Shown piece by piece: positions 18,041 to 26,018 of a DNA stretch of 64,000 nt. The DNA is from Variovorax paradoxus B4 (GTDB lineage Bacteria > Pseudomonadota > Gammaproteobacteria > Burkholderiales > Burkholderiaceae_C): assembly GCF_000463015.1 (NCBI RefSeq), contig NC_022247.1:4154001-4218000 (forward strand). Reading direction: 5' to 3'. The translations under genes were made by a program, and so were the position numbers. Under the pieces are notes generated by a model, which saw only the letters and a program-made list of their open reading frames with translations, made no database searches and was not told where the DNA came from. The stretch's first letter is position 1, and every line of letters begins with the position of its first letter.

Positions 18041-19229
18041 GCCGCAACAGCCGCGCCGTGTGCCGCGCGATCACGGCCTCTTCGTCGGTGCGCAGCACCC
18101 AGGCGCTGACGGCGCTCCCGGGTGCGGTGAGTTGCGCCATGCCCGCGCGATTCGCCTCCGCGTCGACACGAAGGCCGAGCCAGCCGCACTGCAGAAGGAT
18201 GCGCTCGCGCAGCGCGGCGGCGTTCTCGCCGATGCCGCCGGTGAACACGATGGCATCGACACCGCGCAGCGCCGCGGCCAGGCTGCCCATGTGCTGCACC
18301 ACCTGCTCGATGAAATGCGTGATGGCCTCGGCGGCGGCGGGCGCGGCAGAAGCCTCCAGCTCGCGCATGTCGCTGGAAATTCCCGACAGCCCCAGCAGGC
18401 CCGACTCGCGGAACAGCAGCTTCTCTACATCGTCCGCCGACATGCCGTGCGAGCGCATCAGGTACAGCACCACGGCCGCATCGAGGTGCCCGCAGCGCGT
18501 GCCCATGGTGAGGCCGTCGAGCGGCGAGAAGCTCATCGTGGTTGCCACCGACCGACCCTCGGCCATGCCGCACATCGACGCGCCGTTGCCCAGGTGCGCG
18601 ACGATCACGCGTTGCTGCGCGAGCTGCGGCGCCAGTCGCGCGAACTGCGTCACGATCGATTCGTAGGAGAGGCCGTGGAACCCGTAGCGCCGCACGCCCG
18701 CATCGTGCAGCGCACGCGGCAGCGCGAAGCGGCGGTTCACATCGGGCTGGGTCGAATGAAAGGCGGTGTCGAAGCACGCCACCTGCGGCACGCCATCGAA
18801 AGCCTTCATGGCGGCACGCACGCCCGCGAGGTTGTGCGGCTGGTGCAGCGGCGCAAGCGGCTCGAGCGCAGCCAGTTCGGCAAGCACCGCATCGTCGATG
18901 CGCACCGGCGCCACGAAGTTCGCGCCGCCATGCACGATGCGATGGCCGACCGCTGCGATGCGGCCGCCGTCGCCCTGCTGTGCATGCCATTCGAGCAGCG
19001 CGGCCAGTGCGCCCTGGTGCGAGCGGCTGTCGCCTTCCAGCGCCGCGTCGTGCAGCGTGCGGCCCTCGGCATCGCGTATGCGCAGCCGCGCCTTGAGCCC
19101 CGCGCCCAGGCCGTCGGCCTCGCCCGACCAGCGTGCAGCAGGCAGCGCGTCGCCCTCGCCGGCCACCTCGAACAGCGCGGCCTTGATCGAGGACGACCCG
19201 GCGTTGAGGGTGAGCAGCGAATCGGTCAG
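18024..19229 (-). CDS. ackA: Acetate kinase coupled to xsc, apparent CTG start
   Basis: This acetate kinase (about 401 aa) converts acetyl phosphate and ADP to acetate and ATP. The N-terminal phosphate-binding LTLNAGSSSIK, HRIVHGG, FDTAFHST, YGFHGLSYESI, HLGNGASMCG and FTGGIGENAA are all present. No ATG, GTG or TTG lies close before the first motif. The in-frame CTG at 19229 overlaps the xsc stop (CTGA) and has AAGGA about seven bases upstream, so it is the best start. The nearest upstream alternative is a GTG 28 codons earlier inside xsc. Coupling to xsc implies that acetyl phosphate from sulfoacetaldehyde is used here for ATP, where many relatives use Pta instead. Confidence 0.88.
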   Translation of the reverse strand: MTDSLLTLNAGSSSIKAALFEVAGEGDALPAARWSGEADGLGAGLKARLRIRDAEGRTLHDAALEGDSRSHQGALAALLEWHAQQGDGGRIAAVGHRIVHGGANFVAPVRIDDAVLAELAALEPLAPLHQPHNLAGVRAAMKAFDGVPQVACFDTAFHSTQPDVNRRFALPRALHDAGVRRYGFHGLSYESIVTQFARLAPQLAQQRVIVAHLGNGASMCGMAEGRSVATTMSFSPLDGLTMGTRCGHLDAAVVLYLMRSHGMSADDVEKLLFRESGLLGLSGISSDMRELEASAAPAAAEAITHFIEQVVQHMGSLAAALRGVDAIVFTGGIGENAAALRERILLQCGWLGLRVDAEANRAGMAQLTAPGSAVSAWVLRTDEEAVIARHTARLLRLSRAG

Positions 19230-21049
19230 ACGTAGTCCTTGTACTTTTCGAGGAAGCGCACCGGCTTGGCCAGCGCATCGCGGCGGAACGGATCGCCGAG
19301 CTCGCGGGTGCACATGATCTCGATCACGCAGGTCTTGCCCTGGTTCATCTGCATGTCGATGGCCTTCTTCAGTGCCGGGCCCACGTCTTCGAGCCTGTCG
19401 ACCACGATGCCCTCGGCGCCCATGGCCTTGGCAATGCCCGCGAAGCTCTCGCTCTCGAGCTCGCCCGCGACGAAGCGGCGGTTGTAGAAGTCGACCTGGT
19501 TCTTCTTCTCGGCACCCCACTGGCGGTTGTGGAAGACCACGGCCGTGACCGGAATGTCGTGGCGCACGGCGGTCATGATCTCGACCATGCTCATGCCCCA
19601 GGCGCCGTCGCCGGCATAGGCCACGGCCGGGCGGTCGGGCGCCGCGCACTTGGCGCCGATCATGGTCGGCAGCGAGTAGCCGCAATTGCCGAAGCTCATC
19701 GGCGCGAAGAAACTCCTCGGCTCCTCGAAACGCAGGTAGCTGTTGGCAATGGCGTTGATGTTGCCGATGTCGGTGGAGACCATCACGCGCGGCGGCATGG
19801 CCTTCTCGAGCTCGCGCAGCACCTGGCGCGGGTGCAGGTAGCTGCCGCCGGTGGGCGTCTTCTCGCCCTTGGCCTCCTCGATGGCGTCGAGGCTGAAGGG
19901 GTCGCGCTCGTGGGTCCACTCGTCGAGCTCTTTTTCCCACGCGGCCTTTTCGGCCTTGATCTTTTCAGCGCGCTGGGACTTGGTGGCGTCGCAGGCGAGC
20001 GTCTTGCCGGCCAGCCGCTTGAGCAGTTCATTGGCCGTGGCCTTGGCGTCGCCGTGGATGCCGACGGTGATCTTCTTCACGAGCCCGAGGTTGGTGTGGT
20101 CGGCTTCCACCTGGATGATCTTCGCGTCCTTCGGCCAGTAGTCCATGCCGTGCTGCGGCAAGGTGCCGAAGGGGCCCATGCGCGAGCCGAGCGCAAGCAC
20201 CACGTCGGCCTGCGCGATCAGCTTCATCGCGGCCTTGGAACCCTGGTAGCCCAGCGGGCCCGCGGCAAGCGGATGGCTCGCGGGGAAGGAGTCGTTGCGG
20301 AGATACCCGTTGGCCACGGGGGCGCCCAGGCGCTCGGCCAGGGCCTTGCATTCTTCGACCGCATCGCCCATCACCACGCCGCCGCCCGAGAGGATGACCG
20401 GAAACTTCGCCGAGGCCAGCAGCTCGACGGCCGCGTTCAGGCTGTTCTCGCCGCCCGAACCGCGCTCCACGCGCATGGGCTTCGGGATCTCGGTGGTGAT
20501 CTCCCCATAGAAATAGTCGCGCGGAATGTTGAGCTGCGTCGGGCCCATCTCGGAGATGGCGCGGTCGAAGCAGCGCGCCGTGTACTCGGCCATGCGCTTG
20601 GGGTTGTTCACGTGGCCCTGGTACCTGGTGAACTCCTGGAACATCGGCAGCTGGTTGGCTTCCTGGAAGCCGCCGAGGCCCATGCCCATGGTGCCGGTCT
20701 CGGGCGTGATCATCACGACCGGACTGTGCGCCCAGTAGGCGGCCGCGATGGCCGTCACGCAGTTGCTGATGCCGGGGCCGTTCTGGCCGATCACCACGCC
20801 GTGGCGGCCCGACACGCGCGCATAGCCGTCGGCCATGTGGGCGCCGCCCTGCTCGTGCACCACCGGGATCAGGCGGATGCCGGCGGGCGCGAAGATGTCC
20901 ATCGCGTCCATGAAGGCCGAGCCCATGATGCCGAACATGTCGGTCACGCCGTTGGCGACCATGGTTTCGACGAAGGCCTCGGAGGGCGTCATCTTCTGCA
21001 CGCCGGCGACGGCTTCGCGGGTGGGTGCGGCGGGTTGCTTCTGGCTCAT
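19226..21049 (-). CDS. xsc: Sulfoacetaldehyde acetyltransferase
   Basis: This is a 607-aa thiamine-diphosphate enzyme. It converts sulfoacetaldehyde and phosphate to acetyl phosphate and sulfite, and is the central desulfonating step for taurine, isethionate and sulfoacetate. The start (MTPSEAFVETMVANGVTDMFGIMGSAFMD split over residues 20-48) is characteristic of Xsc and distinguishes it from acetolactate synthase. The catalytic Glu lies in VVHEQGGAHMADGYAR. The ThDP/Mg motif GDG ... N spans residues 480-508. Length and end-to-end similarity to Xsc as I know it are good. AGGAG lies eight bases before the ATG. It is divergent from an IclR gene and overlaps ackA. Confidence 0.93.
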   Translation of the reverse strand: MSQKQPAAPTREAVAGVQKMTPSEAFVETMVANGVTDMFGIMGSAFMDAMDIFAPAGIRLIPVVHEQGGAHMADGYARVSGRHGVVIGQNGPGISNCVTAIAAAYWAHSPVVMITPETGTMGMGLGGFQEANQLPMFQEFTRYQGHVNNPKRMAEYTARCFDRAISEMGPTQLNIPRDYFYGEITTEIPKPMRVERGSGGENSLNAAVELLASAKFPVILSGGGVVMGDAVEECKALAERLGAPVANGYLRNDSFPASHPLAAGPLGYQGSKAAMKLIAQADVVLALGSRMGPFGTLPQHGMDYWPKDAKIIQVEADHTNLGLVKKITVGIHGDAKATANELLKRLAGKTLACDATKSQRAEKIKAEKAAWEKELDEWTHERDPFSLDAIEEAKGEKTPTGGSYLHPRQVLRELEKAMPPRVMVSTDIGNINAIANSYLRFEEPRSFFAPMSFGNCGYSLPTMIGAKCAAPDRPAVAYAGDGAWGMSMVEIMTAVRHDIPVTAVVFHNRQWGAEKKNQVDFYNRRFVAGELESESFAGIAKAMGAEGIVVDRLEDVGPALKKAIDMQMNQGKTCVIEIMCTRELGDPFRRDALAKPVRFLEKYKDYV

Positions 21050-21098
21050 GGAAGGCGTCTCCTGAAGGAATGAGGCGGTCGGCGGGTTTCAAAAGTCG

Positions 21099-21113
21099 GA
21101 ACCGGTTGTTCCG
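21099..21113. promoter_or_regulatory. GGAAC-N5-GTTCC palindrome between xsc and iclR
   Basis: An inverted repeat flanked by C and G (CGGAAC...GTTCCG), 50 bases upstream of the xsc start. The same half-sites with the same 5-base spacing occur before the IclR/GMC pair at 32799, and half-sites recur before the IclR gene at 25209. It is a probable IclR-family operator controlling xsc. Confidence 0.5.
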
Positions 21114-21162
21114 AATTTCTTTCCGGCGGAATATAGGACGGCAAGGCCTCGGCGTCAAACAA

Positions 21163-21201
21163 TTTACAAAAATCGGTACGTCTTGTCTTGTTTTTTGTAA
21201 A
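21163..21201. promoter_or_regulatory. AT-rich 10-bp inverted repeat before the iclR start
   Basis: TTTACAAAAA (21163-21172) and TTTTTGTAAA (21192-21201) are perfect inverted repeats with a 19-base spacer, ending 6 bases before the ATG at 21208. It could be an autoregulatory site or an RNA hairpin over the ribosome site; the AT content contrasts sharply with the surrounding DNA. Confidence 0.4.
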
Positions 21202-21207
21202 AAGACT

Positions 21208-22044
21208 ATGATCCGGCCCATGAAGATCGTCAAAGGGCTTGCGCCCGAAATCCCTGAGCCGGCGTCGGGCGACACGCCCACCATGCGCCTGTTCGGGCTG
21301 CTCGAAGTCATGGCCGCCAAGGACCAGCGCTACTCGCTGCAGGGCCTGGTGGAAGAGACCGGCATGCCCAAGCCCACCCTGCACCGCATGCTCCAGCAGC
21401 TCGAAGGCGCGGGCCTCCTGCAGCGCGAGGGCGACGGGCGCCACTACGGCATCGGCACGCGGCTGCGGCGGCTGGCCGAGAACCTGCTGCTCAACGACAG
21501 CCTCCACGGTGCGCGCCATACGGTGCTGCGTCAACTGGTGGAAGAAATCGGCGAGAGCTGCAACCTCACCGCGCTCTCGGGCAGCGAGGTGGTGTACCTC
21601 GACCGCGTGGAAACCGCCGCGCCGCTGCGCTTCTACCTGCACTCGGGCTCGCGCGTGCCGGTGCACTGCTCGGCCAGCGGCAAGATCTTTCTCGCGCAGA
21701 TGAGCGCGGCGCAGCGCCGCCGCCTGCTCTCCAACGCGCCGCTGGAGCCCTACACGCCCAGGACGCTCACCGACCCCGACGCGCTCGAAAAGGAAGTGCA
21801 GCGCGTGCGCAAGGACGGCTACGCCATCGACAACGAAGAGTTCCTGCCCGGCCTGCTGTGCATTGCGGCGCTGGTGCCTTCGGGAGACGACGGCCCCTCG
21901 AACCTGTGCATCGCGGTGCAGGCGCCGGTCATGCGGCTCGATGCCGCGAAGGCGAAGACGCTGCTGCCCGCCCTGCAGCGCGCCGCAGAGGCGCTGAGCC
22001 GCATCGATGCCGATGCGGGCACCACCAGCCGCGCGCAGGCCTGA
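21208..22044 (+). CDS. IclR-family regulator, likely of xsc
   Basis: This 278-aa IclR-type regulator has an N-terminal winged helix (TMRLFGLLEVMAAKDQRYSLQ, MPKPTLHRMLQQLEGAGLL) and a C-terminal GAF-like effector domain (GESCNLTALSGSEVVYLDRVE, VPVHCSASGKIFLAQM, GYAIDNEEFLPGL). The ATG at 21208 is used; a second ATG at 21220 is possible. It is divergent from xsc and followed after 25 bases by the cobS/cobT-like pair on the same strand, so it may form an operon with them. IclR proteins control isethionate and sulfoacetate loci in related bacteria, consistent with control of xsc here. Confidence 0.88.
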   Translation: MIRPMKIVKGLAPEIPEPASGDTPTMRLFGLLEVMAAKDQRYSLQGLVEETGMPKPTLHRMLQQLEGAGLLQREGDGRHYGIGTRLRRLAENLLLNDSLHGARHTVLRQLVEEIGESCNLTALSGSEVVYLDRVETAAPLRFYLHSGSRVPVHCSASGKIFLAQMSAAQRRRLLSNAPLEPYTPRTLTDPDALEKEVQRVRKDGYAIDNEEFLPGLLCIAALVPSGDDGPSNLCIAVQAPVMRLDAAKAKTLLPALQRAAEALSRIDADAGTTSRAQA

Positions 22045-22069
22045 CTCACTCCATCCTGGAAAACCCATC

Positions 22070-23053
22070 GTGACCGACATCGCAGACCTTCGGCCCGACC
22101 GCATGCTGAGCGTGCGCGAGGTGTTCGGCATCGACACCGAGCTGCAGGTGCCCGCCTTCAGCGAACGCGACGACCACGTGCCCGAGGTCGACGCGGTCTA
22201 CCGCTTCAACCCCGACGTGACCCTCGCCATCCTCGCGGGCTTCATGCGCGACCGGCGCGTGATGGTGCAGGGGCTGCACGGCACCGGCAAGTCGACCCAC
22301 ATCGAGCAGGTGGCGGCGCGGCTGAACTGGCCCTGCGTGCGCCTGAACCTCGACGGCCACATCAGCCGGCTCGACCTCGTGGGCAAGGACGCGGTGGTGC
22401 TGCGCGAAGGCCAGCAGGTCACCGAGTTCCAGGAAGGCATCGTGCCGTGGTCGCTGCAGCGGCCGGTGGCGCTGGTGTTCGACGAGTACGACGCGGGCCG
22501 GCCCGACGTGATGTTCGTGATCCAGCGCATCCTGGAGCAGGGCGGCAAGTTCACGCTGATGGACCAGAACAGGGTGCTGCGGCCGCACCCCTTCTTTCGC
22601 CTCTTCGCCACCGCCAACACGGTGGGCCTGGGCAACCTCAACGGCCTGTACCACGGCGCACAGCGGCTCAACCATGCGCAGATCGACCGCTGGAACATCG
22701 TGGCCTCGCTCAACTACCTGCCGGCCGGCGAAGAAATCGCGATCGTGCAGGCGCGCGTGCCTTCGCTGGCCGACGAGGCGGGCCGCCAGCTGGTGGCATC
22801 GATGGTGGCCGTGGCCGATCTCACGCGCAAGGGCTTCGCGGCGGGCGACCTCTCGACGCTGATGTCGCCGCGCACCGTGATCACCTGGGCCGAGAACGTC
22901 GAGATCTTCAAGAACCCGGCGCTGGCGTTTCGCCTGTCCTTCGTCAACAAGTGCGACGACGCGGAGCGGCCGCTCGTGGCCGAGTACTTCCAGCGCTGCT
23001 TCGACCAGGAACTGAAGGAGTCGCACCAGCTGTCCTCGGGTTCGCACGAATGA
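22070..23053 (+). CDS. cobS: CobS-like AAA+ ATPase (MoxR group)
   Basis: This 327-aa AAA+ protein is closest by eye to CobS, the ATPase of aerobic cobaltochelatase. It has the CobS-type start (REVFGIDTELQVPAFSE), Walker A GLHGTGKST at residues 68-76, Walker B VALVFDEYDAG near 133-143 and sensor-1 FATANTVG. In cobalamin synthesis CobS and CobT form a ring complex that drives cobalt insertion by CobN; neither CobN nor any other cobalamin gene is visible here. It begins at a GTG (22070) and its stop overlaps cobT. In this island it may serve as a MoxR-type remodelling ATPase for another enzyme, which is inference. Confidence 0.82.
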   Translation: MTDIADLRPDRMLSVREVFGIDTELQVPAFSERDDHVPEVDAVYRFNPDVTLAILAGFMRDRRVMVQGLHGTGKSTHIEQVAARLNWPCVRLNLDGHISRLDLVGKDAVVLREGQQVTEFQEGIVPWSLQRPVALVFDEYDAGRPDVMFVIQRILEQGGKFTLMDQNRVLRPHPFFRLFATANTVGLGNLNGLYHGAQRLNHAQIDRWNIVASLNYLPAGEEIAIVQARVPSLADEAGRQLVASMVAVADLTRKGFAAGDLSTLMSPRTVITWAENVEIFKNPALAFRLSFVNKCDDAERPLVAEYFQRCFDQELKESHQLSSGSHE

Positions 23054-24801
23054 CCGACGCGCCTGCCCCCGCCACTGCATCGGCCAGCGCCATGCAGCGC
23101 CGCGTGCGGCAGGAGGAGCAGGTCGCCGAACTCTGCGCGGGCGTGGTGCGGGCCTTCAGCGGCGAGCGCGACCTGCACTTTCGCGGACGGCGCCTGCACC
23201 GCGGCCGCGTGGCGCTGCCGTGGTTCGCACCGCACCTGCACCCTTCGCCCGAGACCGACGACTTCGCCTCCTTTCGTGGCGTGGCCGATGGCCTGGCACT
23301 GCGGCTCACGGTGTCCGATGCCGCGCTGCACGAAAGCCTGCGGCCCGAGGATCCGGTCGAGCGCATGCTGTTCGAGATGCTCGAGCAGTTCCGCGCCGAA
23401 GCCATGGCGCCCGACGTCATGGCGGGCATGCGCCGCAACCTGCGTCACCGCCATGAACAGTGGTCGCTGGCCTTCCACCACTCGGGCCTGACCGACACCG
23501 CACGCGGCCTGCTGCTCTACGCCGTGGCGCAGATCTGCCGCGCCCGCGTGAGCGGCCAGCAGGTGGTGGAAGAAACCGAGGACATGCTCGAAGCCACGCG
23601 CTTTCACCTTGCACCGCTGATCGGCCACGCACTCGCGGGCCTTCGCCGCGACCGTGCGGACCAAGCCGCCTACGCCGTGCATGCACTCGCCATCGCGCGC
23701 ACCGTCGCCACGATGCTGCACGAGGCCGGCGAAGACAGCAGCGACGCACACGACCCGCACGTGGACGACAAGCGCAGCGTGTTCATGCTCGTCGCCGACA
23801 TGGACCGCGAGATCGTCGAGCGCTTCACCACCGCCGAGTCGGGCCGCAGCGCGGTGCTCGACGACGCGGGCGGCGCGTATCGCGTCTTCTCCGATGCCTA
23901 CGACCGCGAGCACGACGCCGCCACGCTCGCACGCAAGGAAGTGCTGGCGGGCCACCGCGAGAAGCTCGACCGCCGCATCGCCGTGCAGGGCGTGAACATC
24001 GCCCGCCTGGCGCGCGAGCTGCGTGCGCTGCTGGCCGACCCCACGCGCGACGGCTGGGATGGCGGCCAGGAAGAAGGCCTGATCGACGGCCGCCGGCTCG
24101 CGCAGCTGGTGGCTTCGCCAACCGAGCGCCGGCTGTTCCGCACCGAGCACCTCGAGCCGGTGGCCGACTGCATCGTGACGCTCCTGATCGACTGCTCGGG
24201 TTCGATGAAGGAGCATGCCGAATCGGTCGCGATGATGGCCGACGTGTTCGCGCGCGCGCTCGAGCAGGCCGGCGCGGCCAGCGAGGTGCTGGGCTTCACC
24301 ACCGGCGCATGGAACGGCGGCCGCGCGCAGCGCGAGTGGGTGCGCGCCGGCAAACCGCCTCAGCCGGGCCGCCTCAACGAGCGCTGCCACATCGTCTTCA
24401 AGGCCGCCGCCACGCCCTGGCGCCGCGCACGGCCCGCGATGGCGGCGCTGCTGAAGGCCGACCTGTTCCGCGAAGGCATCGACGGCGAGGCGGTCGACTG
24501 GGCCTGCGCGCGCCTGCGCCAGCGGCCGGAGGCGCGCAAGCTGCTGCTGGTGATTTCAGACGGCTCGCCGATGGACAGCGCGACGCACCTGGCCAACGAC
24601 GCGCATTACCTCGACCACCACTTGCGCGACGTGGTGGCGCGGCAGGAGCAGCGGCGCGACATCGAGATCGCGGGCATTGGCGTCGGGCTCGATCTGAGCC
24701 CGTACTACAGCCGCAGCCATGTGCTGGACCTTGCTGCCTCCACCGGCAACACCATCTTTCGCGAGGTGATCGACTTGATGGCGGGGCGGCATCGGCGCTG
24801 A
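23050..24801 (+). CDS. cobT: CobT-like VWA-domain partner of the CobS-like ATPase
   Basis: This 583-aa protein resembles CobT. The N-terminal helical part contains the family segment RRVRQEEQVAELC near residue 14. The C-terminal von Willebrand A domain has a complete MIDAS motif DCSGS at residues 381-385 and a later ISDGSP. The CobT-type tail DLSPYYSRSHVLD is also present. It overlaps the cobS-like gene (ATGA), so the two are made together. Known partners of such VWA proteins are large enzymes that need metal or cofactor insertion or reactivation. It is the last gene before the 257-bp repeat. Its client in this organism is unknown; a cobN-like gene outside the window would restore the classical role. 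Confidence 0.8.
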   Translation: MTDAPAPATASASAMQRRVRQEEQVAELCAGVVRAFSGERDLHFRGRRLHRGRVALPWFAPHLHPSPETDDFASFRGVADGLALRLTVSDAALHESLRPEDPVERMLFEMLEQFRAEAMAPDVMAGMRRNLRHRHEQWSLAFHHSGLTDTARGLLLYAVAQICRARVSGQQVVEETEDMLEATRFHLAPLIGHALAGLRRDRADQAAYAVHALAIARTVATMLHEAGEDSSDAHDPHVDDKRSVFMLVADMDREIVERFTTAESGRSAVLDDAGGAYRVFSDAYDREHDAATLARKEVLAGHREKLDRRIAVQGVNIARLARELRALLADPTRDGWDGGQEEGLIDGRRLAQLVASPTERRLFRTEHLEPVADCIVTLLIDCSGSMKEHAESVAMMADVFARALEQAGAASEVLGFTTGAWNGGRAQREWVRAGKPPQPGRLNERCHIVFKAAATPWRRARPAMAALLKADLFREGIDGEAVDWACARLRQRPEARKLLLVISDGSPMDSATHLANDAHYLDHHLRDVVARQEQRRDIEIAGIGVGLDLSPYYSRSHVLDLAASTGNTIFREVIDLMAGRHRR

Positions 24802-24832
24802 TTGCCTGTTTGCTGCCTACCGGGACGCTGCT

Positions 24833-25089
24833 GTTCGGGGCGCGCTCCCGCCGACGGGGTACCTTGCTCCGCGAATGTCCTCCGGCCTGCGGCCTCCCCC
24901 TTGATTTCGCTGCGCAAGGCACCCCATCGGCGGGAGCGTTATGCGGAGCGGTTGTTGATCAGCGATGCACCGGCAGCGTGCCCTGGTGCACAGGGCATCG
25001 GGTGCTCCCCGCAGCGAAATCAAGGAGGAGCCGAAGGCGGGGGACATTCGCGGAGGGGAGTACCCGGTGGCCTGTGCACTCGCCCTGAA
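24833..25089 (+). repeat. 257-bp dispersed repeat, copy A (inverted to copy B at 35854)
   Basis: This element fills most of the 407-base gap between cobT and the next iclR. It is nearly identical to the reverse complement of 35854-36111; I count three substitutions and one indel. It consists of two imperfect palindromes in tandem: one with CTCCCGCCGA/TCGGCGGGAG arms (24845-24936) and one with GTGCAC-type arms (24987-25079). It carries no transposase and no recognisable coding sequence. Confidence 0.85.
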
Positions 25090-25171
25090 AAAACATGAAA
25101 CGTTTAGACCTACATCCAAGTCCCCGATTGACAAAACGACCGATCAGTCCAAACATCGCGTCTCATATCCA

Positions 25172-25196
25172 GGAACAACGTTCCAATATTTGGAAC
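25172..25196. promoter_or_regulatory. GGAAC/GTTCC half-site cluster before iclR (sauR-like)
   Basis: Three half-sites occur in a row: GGAAC (25172), GTTCC (25180) and GGAAC (25192). The last two form a palindrome GTTCCAA-N3-TTGGAAC, ending 12 bases before the iclR ATG. This suggests autoregulation and control of the downstream sulfoacetate-type genes. Confidence 0.5.
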
Positions 25197-25208
25197 ACCC
25201 AGAGCCTC

Positions 25209-26018
25209 ATGGATTCCACCCTCGCCAAGGGCCTTGCCGCCATCGAATGGATGACGCGGCAACAGCGCGACTGCCGCGTCACCGACCTGGCCCAGGCCTT
25301 CGGCATGGCGCGCAGCAATGCGCACCGCACGCTGCAGACGCTGGTCGAATGCGGCTGGGCCGTGCAGGACCCGGACACCAGCGCCTACCGCCCGAGCCTG
25401 CGCCTGTTCGAGCTCGGCGCGCTGGTTTCCGAGGCCACCGACATGGGTTCGCTGCTGCGGCCGCACCTCGCGGCACTGGCGCAGCAGACCGGCGAGACCA
25501 TCCACCTTGCAGTGCTCGACGGCGCCGAGATCGTCTACCTCGACAAGTTCGACAGCCCCCTGCCCGTGGCTGCCTATTCGCGCATCGGCGGCCGGGCGGC
25601 CGCGTATTGCGTGGCCTCGGGCAAGGCCCTGCTCGCCGCGGCCGCGCCGGACCTTTCCGCGCTGCACGAGCGCCTCGGCACGCTCGCGGCGCACACGAAG
25701 AACAGCATCACCAGCTTCGATGCCCTTCTCTCGGAACTCGAACGCACGCGCGTTCGCGGCTATGCGGAAAACCGCGAGGAATGGCGCCTCGGCGTCTGCG
25801 GTCTCGGCGTGCCGGTGTTCAACGCGCGCGGCGAAGCGATCGCGGCCGTCGGCATGAGCGTGCCCTCGATCCGCTTCGCGCGGACGCAGGCGCGCGGGCT
25901 GGCCGACCGCCTCATGGCCTGCGCGCGCGACGCGAGCGTCACGCTGGGCTACCGGGCAAGCCCGGTGCCGGCGGCGCCGCTGCCGACATCCACCACAAGG
26001 AGAAGGAGACTCGGATGA
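25209..26018 (+). CDS. sauR: IclR-family regulator of the sulfoacetate-type cluster (SauR-like)
   Basis: This 269-aa IclR-type regulator has a winged helix (LAKGLAAIEWMTRQQRDCRV, GMARSNAHRTLQTLVECGW) and an effector domain (TGETIHLAVLDGAEIVYLDKF, AYCVASGKALLAA, GYAENREEWRLGVCGLGVPV). The ATG at 25209 is chosen because the fold begins there. Its stop overlaps the ATG of the Bug gene, so regulator and structural genes are co-transcribed in the order regulator-Bug-SauS-SauT-exporter. The sau locus of Cupriavidus necator also begins with an IclR regulator. The name is by analogy. Confidence 0.82.
   Translation: MDSTLAKGLAAIEWMTRQQRDCRVTDLAQAFGMARSNAHRTLQTLVECGWAVQDPDTSAYRPSLRLFELGALVSEATDMGSLLRPHLAALAQQTGETIHLAVLDGAEIVYLDKFDSPLPVAAYSRIGGRAAAYCVASGKALLAAAAPDLSALHERLGTLAAHTKNSITSFDALLSELERTRVRGYAENREEWRLGVCGLGVPVFNARGEAIAAVGMSVPSIRFARTQARGLADRLMACARDASVTLGYRASPVPAAPLPTSTTRRRRLG

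Noticed and set aside
22045..22069. Cobalamin riboswitch controlling the cobST-like pair
   Set aside because: The gap to the upstream gene is only 25 bases and no B12-box sequence is visible.
24802..25098. Short open frames within the 24.8-25.1 kb gap
   Set aside because: They fall entirely within repeat copy A and also appear in copy B at 36 kb, so they reflect repeat sequence and not a gene.
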